Shown here piece by piece: positions 13,773 to 21,210 of a stretch of 21,282 nucleotides of DNA. Origin of the DNA: BS750m-G62 sp964577175 (GTDB lineage: Bacteria; Planctomycetota; Phycisphaerae; FEN-1346). How positions within the stretch are numbered: the first letter of the stretch is position 1; the number at the start of each line of letters is the position of its first letter. A model generated the notes under the pieces. It saw nothing but the letters and a program-made list of their open reading frames with translations. It searched no databases and was not told where the DNA came from. The stretch covers positions 1 to 21,282 of the forward strand of contig CAZNYC010000068.1 in assembly GCA_964577175.1 (NCBI GenBank). The letters are read 5' to 3'. The position numbers were made by a program, and so were the translations under genes.

Positions 13773-14896
13773 CACGGGCCACCGCGGTCACCCTGGCCGT
13801 CGTCGCCGTCGTCGCCCTCGTCGGCTGCGCCGGCAACGGGCGGTCCGCCGGCCATGCGGACGCGCACGAGCACGGCCGGGTGTACGTCCTGAGCGGCGCC
13901 GGCGGCATGATGGGCGAGTGCGAGAGCATCCGCGACGGTCTCCGCCAGGGCGGCGTGCGCCAGCCGATCGAGATCTTCCACTGGTCGCGCGGCAGCGTGC
14001 TGACCGACCAGACCGGCGTCGAGGCCAACCGCCGAAAGGCCCAGGAACTCGCACGACGCATCGAGGCCTTCAAGGGCGTCAGTCCCGGCGCGCCGGTCCA
14101 CGTGATCGGCGTCTCGGCCGGCACGGGGCTCGTCGTGTGGGCCCTGGAGGACCTGGAGCCCGGCACGACCGTGACGGCCGCCATCCTCCTCTCCTCCAGC
14201 CTCGACACCCGGTACAACCTGGGCCCCGCCCTGGCGAAGACCCGCGACGGCATCTATAGTTTCCGGTCCGTCGCCGACACGGTCCTCAGCCTGGGCGTGA
14301 CGTGGGCGGGCACGGTGGACCGCAACGGCGGCCTGGCGGGCGGGCTCGTGGGCTTCGGGCCACCCTCGGACGCCTCCGAGGAAACCCGCCGCCTCTACAA
14401 GGAGAAACTCCACGAGATCTCCTGGTGGCCCGGCGACACGGTCTACGGCCACGTGGGCGACCATCTCGGGGCCACCCGGTCCGGGTACGTCAAGGCGAAG
14501 GTGGCGCCGATCGTGCTGGGCGAGGAACCGCCCAAACCGCCCGAGGACGCCACGCCGCCGCTGGAGCCCGTCCGCCGCCGTCCCGAGACCGCCGGTGACG
14601 CCTCCGACGGCGGGGTCGAACCCGCCGAGGACGAACCGCCCGAGTCCGAGGAACGCAAGGCCGTCAAGGAACAGGCCGAGAAGGCCCGCCGCGACCTCGA
14701 AGGCGACCACGGATCCGGCACGCCCGAGGACAAGGACGATGGGGAGGCCGCGAAGCCCGCCGTCCGCGCGCCGGCGCCGCGGGTCGATCCGCAAGACCGC
14801 GGACGGTTCCACGACTGGCAGGTGGGGACGGACGGCGGGGGCCATGACCGCGTCGACGAAGCCGCCTTCTTCAACCGGCCGGAGCGACTGCCATGA
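13769..14896 (+). CDS. Lipoprotein alpha/beta hydrolase, second of the pair, with a charged C-terminal extension
   Basis: The 375-residue product has a lipobox LVGC (Cys20). Its core parallels the upstream gene: YVLSGAGG, IFHWSRG, elbow VIGVSAGTG with Ser116, AILLSSSL, SFRSVADTV (Asp170), GGLVGFG and GHVGDHLGAT (His228/His232). The HxGxHxGxT motif is shared with the partner. After residue 250 it gains about 125 residues: a proline/glutamate-rich, Lys/Glu-rich stretch, then a conserved-looking end with RGRFHDWQVG and FFNRPERLP. The tail may span the periplasm or bind a partner. The nucleophile context differs (GVSAG against GHSGG), so substrates may differ. It overlaps both neighbours by ATGA. 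Confidence 0.85.
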   Translation: MTRATAVTLAVVAVVALVGCAGNGRSAGHADAHEHGRVYVLSGAGGMMGECESIRDGLRQGGVRQPIEIFHWSRGSVLTDQTGVEANRRKAQELARRIEAFKGVSPGAPVHVIGVSAGTGLVVWALEDLEPGTTVTAAILLSSSLDTRYNLGPALAKTRDGIYSFRSVADTVLSLGVTWAGTVDRNGGLAGGLVGFGPPSDASEETRRLYKEKLHEISWWPGDTVYGHVGDHLGATRSGYVKAKVAPIVLGEEPPKPPEDATPPLEPVRRRPETAGDASDGGVEPAEDEPPESEERKAVKEQAEKARRDLEGDHGSGTPEDKDDGEAAKPAVRAPAPRVDPQDRGRFHDWQVGTDGGGHDRVDEAAFFNRPERLP

Positions 14897-15309
14897 CCCC
14901 CCCCGACGCCCCGTCGCGCAGTCCCGTGGCCGCCCTCGTCCTGGGCTGGGTCGTGCCCGGTGCGGGCCACGCCTACGCGGGGCGGTGGGGCAAGGCCGTC
15001 CTCTTCTTCCTCGCGATCACGGGCCTGGTGGTGGCGGGGCTGGTGCTGGCCGACGGCACGAACATCCTGCCCCGGCGTCTGTGGTACGCCGCCCAGGTGT
15101 GCGCGGGCGGGCCGGCCGTGGCGCTGACGCCCGTCAGCCAGTACATCACCCGGCAGGGGCACGTCGACTGGGCCGACCCGCTCCACGAAATGGGGACGCT
15201 GTACACGGCGGTGGCGGGGTTCCTGAACCTGCTGGTCATGATGGACGCGTACACGCGGCTGGCGTATCCGGAGGCGTTCGAGACCGCCGCCGAAGAGGAG
15301 GACGCCTGA
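14893..15309 (+). CDS. DUF6677-type membrane protein
   Basis: This 138-residue protein has hydrophobic stretches at about 11-27 (PVAALVLGWVVPGAGH) and 34-52, a middle loop with VSQYITRQGHVDWADPLHE, and a helix at about 100-118 (LYTAVAGFLNLLVMMDAY). The GW-x-VPGAGH start followed by YAGRWGKA is typical of the DUF6677 proteins that I associate with planctomycetes. Function is unknown. ATG overlaps the preceding hydrolase stop, and its own stop shares a base with the next start (TGATG), so all four genes form one coupled operon. Confidence 0.8.
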   Translation: MTPPDAPSRSPVAALVLGWVVPGAGHAYAGRWGKAVLFFLAITGLVVAGLVLADGTNILPRRLWYAAQVCAGGPAVALTPVSQYITRQGHVDWADPLHEMGTLYTAVAGFLNLLVMMDAYTRLAYPEAFETAAEEEDA

Positions 15310-15530
15310 TGTGGGACGCCGTCGCCGGTTTCTTTGCCGACCTCCTCGCCGCCGACAACCCCCTGTGGCTGTACTACCCCCTTTGCCTGGTGGTGGCGGT
15401 GGTGTACAAGGCCACGAAGTTCGAGACGCCGAAGGCGATCGCGCGGGCGGCCCTGCACTTCTTCCTGTCCGTGACGGCGGGGATGCTCGCCCTGGCGGTC
15501 GTTTTCTACCTCATCGCGCGGTTTCTGTAG
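15309..15530 (+). CDS. Small membrane protein, last gene of the hydrolase operon
   Basis: The 73-residue product has an amphipathic start (MWDAVAGFFADLLA), a hydrophobic segment at about 19-33 (LWLYYPLCLVVAVVY), a basic loop (KATKFETPKAIAR) and a C-terminal helix at about 49-73. Its small size and invariable coupling (TGATG) to the DUF6677 gene suggest a partner of that protein. No family is recognised. Confidence 0.75.
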   Translation: MWDAVAGFFADLLAADNPLWLYYPLCLVVAVVYKATKFETPKAIARAALHFFLSVTAGMLALAVVFYLIARFL

Positions 15531-15544
15531 CCCCGAGCCCGTAG

Positions 15545-15562
15545 GCCGCGGCCTGCCGCGGC
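15545..15562. terminator. Possible terminator hairpin between convergent genes
   Basis: GCCGCGG-CCTG-CCGCGGC lies 15 bases after the operon stop. It has no T run, so factor-independent termination is uncertain. Confidence 0.3.
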
Positions 15563-15595
15563 AGAATCGCGAGCGGCGGGCGGCGAGCGATCCCG

Positions 15596-15632
15596 GAGGT
15601 GCCACGGATGGCTCGTCAAACCGTGTTCCTCG
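15596..15632. repeat. Family-1 hairpin locus H (single, decayed)
   Basis: CACGGATGG-CTCGT-CAAACCGTG (15603-15625) is preceded by GGTGC. The arms mismatch at two positions and no opposed partner is present, so this looks like a decayed half-element. Confidence 0.7.
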
Positions 15633-15660
15633 ACTCGCACGCAACGGCCGGGCGCGAGGT

Positions 15661-16671
15661 TCAGCCGTCATCCTTCTCCTGCGGCTCCAGGCGCGGGTCG
15701 CCCGCGGGGACGTAGACGCGGACGAAGTCGATCGGCACGTCGACGGGGAAATCCTTCGGGTCCGGTGCCTTGCCGCCCCATGTGTTTTCGCCGCGCTTGG
15801 CCAGTTGCTCCTGCGACAGCCACCCCGAGGGGCGGCGGGCCTGGTTCCACAGGATCAGGTGCATCGGGTCGTTCCACGTGGCCTTCAGGATGTCGACGTG
15901 GCGGACGTCGCCGAAGGCCGCCTGGTTCATCCGGTGTTTCGGCGGATAGAAGTCGCGCTCCGGGCGGACGACGAGCCGGGGCTCGCCCCACGGTCGGCCG
16001 GCGGCGCGCCAGTAATAGCGGAGTTCCCGGCCGGCGGGCCGGCTCGCGTCGTCCCAATCCACCCGCACCTCCTGCCACGCGACCGGCCGGCCGAGCGAGA
16101 TCGTCGGTGCCGCCTTGACGAATCGGCTCTTGTGTCCGCCGGGGACCCACGGCCAGGGGGCCCGCCAGGCATGGACCGTCATGTGGGCCTTCATGCGGAT
16201 GTCGTCGTCGGTCACCACGTTCTGGCCGCCGCTGCACTCCAACAGGTCGAACTCCTTGCCGACCGCCATGCCCTCCTCCGCGAAGCGTTCCGGGTCCCAC
16301 GCCGTGTGCATGAGCCAGAGGGCGATGAACGACCCCGGCCGCATGACGGGCTTGAACCGGATATCGATGCGGATCGGCGGCGTGACCGTCCGGAGGCTGA
16401 ACGGGCCGCCGTGGGACTTGCCCGTGCGGGCCTCGCCGCCGAGGCGTTTCCCGTCGTCGACGGCGGCGCGGAGGCGGAGCGATCCCTCCGCAACGCGGAC
16501 GTTCTCGGCCCGCCATCGGCCGTCGTTCGAGACCTTCCAGGTGGTCGGATCCGGGCGGTCGGCGTCGAACGTGCTTTCCCAGAGGAGGGCGTAGCCTTCC
16601 GGCCCTGCGGCGGCATTGCTGCCGAGCAGCACGGCCAGCAGGCCTATGGCCAGGGTGTGCGGTTTCGTCAT
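15661..16671 (-). CDS. Secreted glycoside hydrolase, GH16-like
   Basis: The 336-residue protein has a signal peptide (TLAIGLLAVLLGSNAAA, cleavage near residue 22) and a concanavalin-like jelly-roll body. The GH16 catalytic pattern ExDxxE is present as Glu140-Phe-Asp142-Leu-Leu-Glu145, preceded by GSFIALWLMHTAWDPERF. The C-terminal strand 'IDFVRVYVP' matches the usual end of the GH16 domain. Members cleave beta-glucans, agar, carrageenan, porphyran and similar polymers; the substrate cannot be read here. ATG at 16671 has GGAG seven bases upstream. Length fits a single domain. It faces the hydrolase operon tail to tail across 130 bases. Confidence 0.78.
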   Translation of the reverse strand: MTKPHTLAIGLLAVLLGSNAAAGPEGYALLWESTFDADRPDPTTWKVSNDGRWRAENVRVAEGSLRLRAAVDDGKRLGGEARTGKSHGGPFSLRTVTPPIRIDIRFKPVMRPGSFIALWLMHTAWDPERFAEEGMAVGKEFDLLECSGGQNVVTDDDIRMKAHMTVHAWRAPWPWVPGGHKSRFVKAAPTISLGRPVAWQEVRVDWDDASRPAGRELRYYWRAAGRPWGEPRLVVRPERDFYPPKHRMNQAAFGDVRHVDILKATWNDPMHLILWNQARRPSGWLSQEQLAKRGENTWGGKAPDPKDFPVDVPIDFVRVYVPAGDPRLEPQEKDDG

Positions 16672-16791
16672 GTGTCGGCTCCGCTTGGCTTACGGTCTTT
16701 CGGTTGGCGGTTGACCTCGACGGTGGTGCAGGCGGTATCGCGTTCGCCCGCCGCGCCGGGCGCGGCATGGGACGTCACGCCGTCGATGCGC

Positions 16792-16887
16792 CGAGTACCA
16801 CCGGCTGCTTGTCAGCCCGTGTGGTGTGGCCCGGCCGGTCTTGCCCGGCCGGGAGAACACGGATTGACAAGCAATCCGTGCCACCCG
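16792..16887. repeat. Family-1 hairpin locus I (three hairpins)
   Basis: The hairpins are CACCGGCTG-CTTGT-CAGCCCGTG (16799-16821, one mismatch), CCCGGCCGG-TCTTGC-CCGGCCGGG (16830-16853) and CACGGATTG-ACAAG-CAATCCGTG (16858-16880). Units 2 and 3 are inverted copies of units 2 and 1 at locus A. Confidence 0.85.
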
Positions 16888-16904
16888 CGCATCCCAGCCC
16901 GCCG

Positions 16905-17078
16905 CGTGGGTGCAAGCACCCACCCTACGGCTNNNNNNNNNNNNNNNNNNNNNNNNNNNNNNNNNNNNNNNNNNNNNNNNNNNNNNNNNNNNNNNNNNNN
17001 NNNNNNNNNNNNNNNNNNNNNNNNNNNNNNNNCTTGTCCGGCGGGGAAGGGCCGCGTGGGTGCAAGCACCCACCCTAC
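16905..17078. repeat. Duplicate CTTG-loop hairpins flanking the assembly gap
   Basis: GTGGGTG-CAAG-CACCCAC followed by CCTACG occurs at 16906-16928 and again at 17056-17078. The sequence just after the N run begins CTTGTCCGGC, which is the loop and right arm of a family-1 hairpin. Confidence 0.8.
16933..17032. other. Assembly gap of exactly 100 N
   Basis: A run of 100 N is the usual placeholder for a scaffold join of unknown length. The real distance, and any gene in it, is unknown. Confidence 0.97.
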
Positions 17079-17968
17079 GCGTGCCCGGCCGGCCCCTCCC
17101 CCCGCACGTACCTTCTTACGCTTTCCTGCCACGGCGGGAAGCGGAGGCCCGTCTCGCGGGCGAGGCGCTCGCACGAGAGGACCGACCGCGCCGGCCGGGG
17201 GGCTCCGCCTGGCGGCAGGTTGGCCGCGGTGATCTTCTCGGGCTCCGTGTCAAGCCCCGCGGCGCGGAGGGCTTCGACCGCCAGGTCCCACCGCGACGCC
17301 GCCCCCGCCCCGCATGCATGGACCGTGCCGCGGAGGTCCGCCGCCACCATCGCCACGAGCGCCCGCGACAGGTCCGCGCTCCACGTCGGGCACCCCACCT
17401 GGTCCGTGACGACGCGGAGCGGCTTGCCCTCGCGGGCCCGGGCGAGGACGGCGTCCACGAAGTTTCGCCCGCCGGCGCCGTACAGCCACGCCGTGCGGAC
17501 GATGACGTGCCGGTCCGGGGCGGCGTCGCGGACCCGCGCCTCGCCCTCGCACTTGGTCTCGGCGTACACGCCGCGGGGCGCGGGCGGGTCCGTCTCGACG
17601 TACGGTCCCTCGCCCTCGCCGCCGAAGACGAAGTCCGTGCTGATGTGCACGAGGACGGCCCCGGCATCCGCGGCGGCGCGGGCCAGCAGGCCGGGGGCCT
17701 CGACGTTGAGACGCCGGGCGGCGGACGGGTGGGCCTCGGCCCCGTCCACGTCGGTCCAGGCGGCCAGGTTGATGACGGTGCGGGGGCGGAGGCGGTCCAG
17801 TGCGGCGGCGACGGCCGAGGGGTCCGTGATGTCCACCGTGTCCACGTCCGTCAGGTGGACGGCCGAGGGGTCCGGCGCCGCGGCCGCCAGCGCCGGGCCG
17901 AGGTCGTGGCCGAGCAGACCGGCCGCCCCGGTCACGAGGATGGGCAGATGTCGGTTGGCAAGGGGCAT
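17075..17968 (-). CDS. rfbD: dTDP-4-dehydrorhamnose reductase (RmlD/RfbD family)
   Basis: The 297-residue NAD(P)H-dependent enzyme of the extended short-chain dehydrogenase group should make dTDP-L-rhamnose, the last step of that pathway, for surface polysaccharide. The cofactor motif TGAAGLLG (13-20) fits GxxGxxG. VINLAAWTDVDGAE (65-78) and HISTDFVF (108-115) are family landmarks, the catalytic pair is Tyr135/Lys139 in YAETK, and RTAWLYG follows. ATG at 17968 has GGGAG five bases upstream; longer frames start in repeat DNA. Its stop codon TAG lies inside the CTTG-loop repeat at the gap edge. rfbA, rfbB and rfbC are not in the window. Confidence 0.92.
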   Translation of the reverse strand: MPLANRHLPILVTGAAGLLGHDLGPALAAAAPDPSAVHLTDVDTVDITDPSAVAAALDRLRPRTVINLAAWTDVDGAEAHPSAARRLNVEAPGLLARAAADAGAVLVHISTDFVFGGEGEGPYVETDPPAPRGVYAETKCEGEARVRDAAPDRHVIVRTAWLYGAGGRNFVDAVLARAREGKPLRVVTDQVGCPTWSADLSRALVAMVAADLRGTVHACGAGAASRWDLAVEALRAAGLDTEPEKITAANLPPGGAPRPARSVLSCERLARETGLRFPPWQESVRRYVRGEGPAGHA

Positions 17969-18090
17969 GCGGGCTCCCGCGCGTTGACACGGGGCGGCGG
18001 ATGCGGTAGCGTAGCCGGCGGCCGACGTCCCGCCGGCGCGTGTGCCACATATGGCGGCCCGCCGTACCTGTTCAGCGTGGGAATCCACGT

Positions 18091-18189
18091 TGTCACCCTG
18101 AGCGAAGCGAAGGGTCTCGCCGTGCGAGTGACAAAAAGGCGACGAGCACGGCGAGATTCTTCGGTCCGCAAGCGGACCTCAGAATGACA
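18091..18189. repeat. TGTCA...TGACA dispersed element, copy 2 (intact)
   Basis: The ends are TGTCACCCTGAGCGAAGCGA and CCTCAGAATGACA, with GAGATTCTTCGGTCCGC near the right end. It lies upstream of murJ in the 280-base divergent space after rfbD. This type of GAGCGAAGCGAAG repeat is widespread in bacterial genomes. Confidence 0.85.
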
Positions 18190-18248
18190 GCGCTGAACAC
18201 GGAGGCGCCATCTGTGGCACGTGGCGCGCGTGCGTCCACGGAGCCCCG

Positions 18249-19880
18249 ATGGCCTCGTTTTTGCGACATTTCCGGACGGTCAGCGGCCTGACGCTCGCGT
18301 CGCGGGTGCTGGGCCTGGCGCGCGACGCGGCGCTGGCCCACGTCCTCGGGGCCGGCATGTTCATGGACGCCTACAGCCAGGCGTTCCAGATGCCGAATCT
18401 GCTGCGGCGCCTCTTCGGCGAGGGGGCCCTCAGTGCCGCCTTCATTCCCGTCTTCACGGATTACCTGGAGCGCGGCGACCGGCGGGCGGCCAACCGGTTC
18501 ATGAGCCTGATGGTCGTGCTGCTGGTGGCGGCCCTCTCGGCCGTCGTCCTCGTGGTCGTGGGCGTGCTGCTCGTGGCCCGGCATTTTACCGCCGATTTGC
18601 CGAAGTGGCACCTCATTTTCGGACTGGCGGCGGTCATGTTCCCGTTCGCCGTCACCATCTGCCTGGTGGCGCTGCTGCAGGCGGCGCTGAACTGCGTGCG
18701 GCACTTCGCGGTGCCGGCACTTGCGCCAATACTCCTGAATATCTTCATCATGGGCGGAGCCGTGGCGGCGGGGCTGACGATGACCGACGATCCCGTCGCG
18801 CAGGTCTACCTCATCGGCGCCACGGTCGTGGTGGCGGGCATCGTCCAGGTGCTCGTCCAGGTGCCGGCCCTGGCGAAGAAAGGCCTGGCGCTGCGGCCGG
18901 CGTGGGACCTGCACCACCCGGGCCTTCGGCGGGTGCTGCGGCTGATGGGCCCGATGGTCCTGGCGATCGGCGTCGTGCAGGTCAACGCGTTCCTCGACTC
19001 GACGATCGCGAACGTCTTCAGCCCGTACGCCGAGGGGGAGGACACGTTCACCCTGGCCGGCCGGACCGTCGCGTTCCCCATGCAGACGGGGGCGGCGGCG
19101 ATGCTGTACTTCGGCCAGCGGCTGTACAATTTCCCGCTGGGCGTGTTCGCCATCGCCCTGGCGACGGTCATCTTCCCGGAACTCAGCCGGCGGGCCCACC
19201 GGGGCGACACGGAAGGCCTGGGGCGGGTGGCGTCGCACGGCCTGCGGCTGACGGTGTTCATCGCGGTGCCGTCCGCGGTCGGGCTCATGCTGGTGTGCGA
19301 GCCGCTCCTTCGCCTGTGGCTGGAACACGGCCGGTTCGCGGACCGGCCGGAGGCCGTGGTCCGGGCGGCGTGGGTGGCGCGGGCGTACGCGCTCGGGATC
19401 TGGGCATACTCGGCCAACCATATGTTGCTGCGGGCATTCTATGCCAGCGAGGATACGCGGACCCCGCTCAAGGTGGCGATGGGGGCTGCGGTGCTCAACG
19501 TCGGGCTGAACCTGGCGCTCATCTGGCCCCTGGCCGAGAACGGCCTCGCGCTGGCGACGGCGGCCAGCGCCGCCGGCCAGTTCGTGGTGCTCGGGGCGCT
19601 GGTGAGCCGGCGCCTCGCCCACGTGCCGTGGCGGGAGGTGGCGGCGACGACGGGCCGGACGCTGCTCGCCACCGCCGCCATGGGGGCGGCGGCCGCCGGG
19701 GCCGTCTACGGCCTCGCGCCGGCGCTCAACGCCACGGGGCGGCCGCTGGCCGGCTGGCAACTCGGCCTCGGCGTCGGGGCGGGCCTGGCCGTCTTCCTCG
19801 CCGCCGCCTGGGCCATGAAGATGCCGGAACTCGGGGACCTCCTCGCGCGCGGCACGGCCGGCGACGAGGAGGAGGAGTAG
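18249..19880 (+). CDS. murJ: Lipid II flippase MurJ (MviN family)
   Basis: The 543-residue integral membrane protein should move lipid II across the cytoplasmic membrane for peptidoglycan assembly. The MurJ/MviN signature is clear: SGLTLASRVLGLARD near the N-terminus, then 'AYSQAFQMPNLLRRLFGEGALSAAFIPVF' (split across residues 41-69). About 14 hydrophobic segments follow along the whole length, ending in an acidic tail (GDEEEE). Length fits the family. ATG at 18249 has GGAG five bases upstream. alr follows after 145 bases that contain a family-2 hairpin pair. Presence of MurJ and alanine racemase fits an organism that makes peptidoglycan. Confidence 0.95.
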   Translation: MASFLRHFRTVSGLTLASRVLGLARDAALAHVLGAGMFMDAYSQAFQMPNLLRRLFGEGALSAAFIPVFTDYLERGDRRAANRFMSLMVVLLVAALSAVVLVVVGVLLVARHFTADLPKWHLIFGLAAVMFPFAVTICLVALLQAALNCVRHFAVPALAPILLNIFIMGGAVAAGLTMTDDPVAQVYLIGATVVVAGIVQVLVQVPALAKKGLALRPAWDLHHPGLRRVLRLMGPMVLAIGVVQVNAFLDSTIANVFSPYAEGEDTFTLAGRTVAFPMQTGAAAMLYFGQRLYNFPLGVFAIALATVIFPELSRRAHRGDTEGLGRVASHGLRLTVFIAVPSAVGLMLVCEPLLRLWLEHGRFADRPEAVVRAAWVARAYALGIWAYSANHMLLRAFYASEDTRTPLKVAMGAAVLNVGLNLALIWPLAENGLALATAASAAGQFVVLGALVSRRLAHVPWREVAATTGRTLLATAAMGAAAAGAVYGLAPALNATGRPLAGWQLGLGVGAGLAVFLAAAWAMKMPELGDLLARGTAGDEEEE

Positions 19881-19894
19881 GATCAGCACATGAA

Positions 19895-20000
19895 GCGCGG
19901 CGGGTCTCCGCCCCCGCCGCGCGCTCCGCGGTGCATCAGGAGATACACCATGCGGGAGAGGGAACATGGACGGCGCGGTGGGTACGGCGACCCACCGCGC
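19895..20000. repeat. Family-2 hairpin pair between murJ and alr
   Basis: GCGCGGCGGG-TCTCCGCC-CCCGCCGCGC (19895-19922) and GCGCGGTGGG-TACGGCGA-CCCACCGCGC (19973-20000) are perfect 10-bp stems. The order matches the element at 5707-5821, but the 10-bp inverted ends seen there are not visible here. The second hairpin ends 26 bases before the alr start. Confidence 0.85.
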
Positions 20001-20025
20001 CTCATCGCCGGAAACGGATAATGCC

Positions 20026-21138
20026 ATGCCGCGACCCACGTGGGCCGACATCGATCTGGCCGCCCTCCGGCATAACCTCCGCCTCATCCGCGGGCGGGTC
20101 GGGGGCGGCGTGCGGGTGATGGCCGTCGTCAAGGCCGACGCCTACGGCCACGGGGCGGTGGCGGTCAGCCGGGCGCTCGCAGGCGCCGCCGTCGACATGC
20201 TGGGCGTGGCCCTCGTGGAGGAGGCACTGGCCCTGCGCGAGGCCGGCCTGGCCGCCCCCATCCTGGTGATGGGCCTTGCGCCGGAGGAAGACCTCGCCGA
20301 CGCCCTCGCCGCCGACCTCACGCTCACGGTGGACGGCGCGGCGACGGCCGGGGCCGTCGAACGGGCCGCGGCCGCACGCGGAACGCCGGCGGCGGTCCAC
20401 CTCAAGATCGATACCGGCATGAACCGCCTGGGCGTTCGGGCCGAGGACGCCGCGCGGGCCGCCGCCCAGGTGACCGCCCTGCCCCACCTCGACCTGGCCG
20501 GCGCCTACACGCACCTGGCGTGCGCCGACGAGCCGCACGACGCCGTCACACCGGGTCAGTTGGCGGCCTTCGGGGAGGCGCTGGAGGCGATGCGGAAGGC
20601 GGGCGTCCGGCCGCCGCTCGTGCACGCGGCGAACTCGGCGGGGCTCTTCGCCCGGCCGGCCGCCCTTTTCGGGATGGTCCGCTCGGGGCTGGCGCTGTAC
20701 GGCGTCGCGCCGTCGGAGGCGGCGAAAGAGGCGGACCTCCGGCCGGTCATGAGCCTGAAGACCCGTGTCGCGACCGTCAAACGCGTGCGGGCCGGCGAGG
20801 GCGTCAGTTACGGCCACCGCTGGCGGGCCCAGCGGGACAGCCGCGTCGGCGTCCTGCCCATCGGCTACGCCGACGGGTACCCGCGGGCGCTGACGAACCG
20901 GGCCCGGGTGCGGGCGGCGGGACGGCTCGTGCCCGTCGTCGGGGCCGTCTGCATGGACCTCGTGATGGTCGACCTGACGGACGTGCCGGAGGCCGCCCCC
21001 GGCCTGGAGGTCACGCTGCTGGAGGCGGAGGCGGCGAGCCCCCTGTCGGCGGCGGCGCTGGCGGAGGCCGCAGGAACCATTCCGTACGAGATCCTGGCGG
21101 GCATCGGGCCCCGCGTGCGGCGGGTGTATCGGGAGTAA
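20026..21138 (+). CDS. alr: Alanine racemase
   Basis: The 370-residue PLP enzyme interconverts L- and D-alanine for peptidoglycan. Lys36 in AVVKADAYGHG binds PLP, and Tyr262 in VSYGHRW is the second catalytic base. IDTGMNRLG (128-136), LPIGYADGYPR (277-287) and GAVCMDLVMVDLTD (306-319) are typical. The two domains, barrel then C-terminal beta domain, are complete. ATG at 20026 is chosen because an upstream in-frame ATG at 19966 would add residues encoded by the family-2 hairpin. The ribosome-binding site is weak, so the hairpin just upstream may influence initiation. Confidence 0.95.
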   Translation: MPRPTWADIDLAALRHNLRLIRGRVGGGVRVMAVVKADAYGHGAVAVSRALAGAAVDMLGVALVEEALALREAGLAAPILVMGLAPEEDLADALAADLTLTVDGAATAGAVERAAAARGTPAAVHLKIDTGMNRLGVRAEDAARAAAQVTALPHLDLAGAYTHLACADEPHDAVTPGQLAAFGEALEAMRKAGVRPPLVHAANSAGLFARPAALFGMVRSGLALYGVAPSEAAKEADLRPVMSLKTRVATVKRVRAGEGVSYGHRWRAQRDSRVGVLPIGYADGYPRALTNRARVRAAGRLVPVVGAVCMDLVMVDLTDVPEAAPGLEVTLLEAEAASPLSAAALAEAAGTIPYEILAGIGPRVRRVYRE

Positions 21139-21155
21139 GGGGCGGGCGCTTCGAG

Positions 21156-21175
21156 CCCGCTGCGGCAGCAACGGG
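21156..21175. terminator. Hairpin after alr, possible terminator
   Basis: CCCGCTGC-GGCA-GCAACGGG (one mismatch) begins 18 bases after the alr stop. It lacks a T run and nearly matches the palindrome within the DUF192 gene at 3378-3397, so it may instead be a repeat copy. Confidence 0.4.
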
Positions 21176-21210
21176 TTAGCCTGATCGGCCGCGGCACACG
21201 CCAACCGCGT

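Noticed and set aside
727..16887. CRISPR array
   Set aside because: The repeats are hairpins with varying stems, opposite orientations and no regular spacer length, and no cas genes are present.
19966..20025. Upstream ATG for alr
   Set aside because: The extra 20 residues are encoded by the family-2 hairpin and precede the universal alanine racemase N-terminus.
18093..20132. 679-residue minus-strand open frame opposite murJ
   Set aside because: It is a shadow of murJ with a His/Arg/Gln-rich product typical of antisense frames in GC-rich DNA, and it runs through repeats at both ends.
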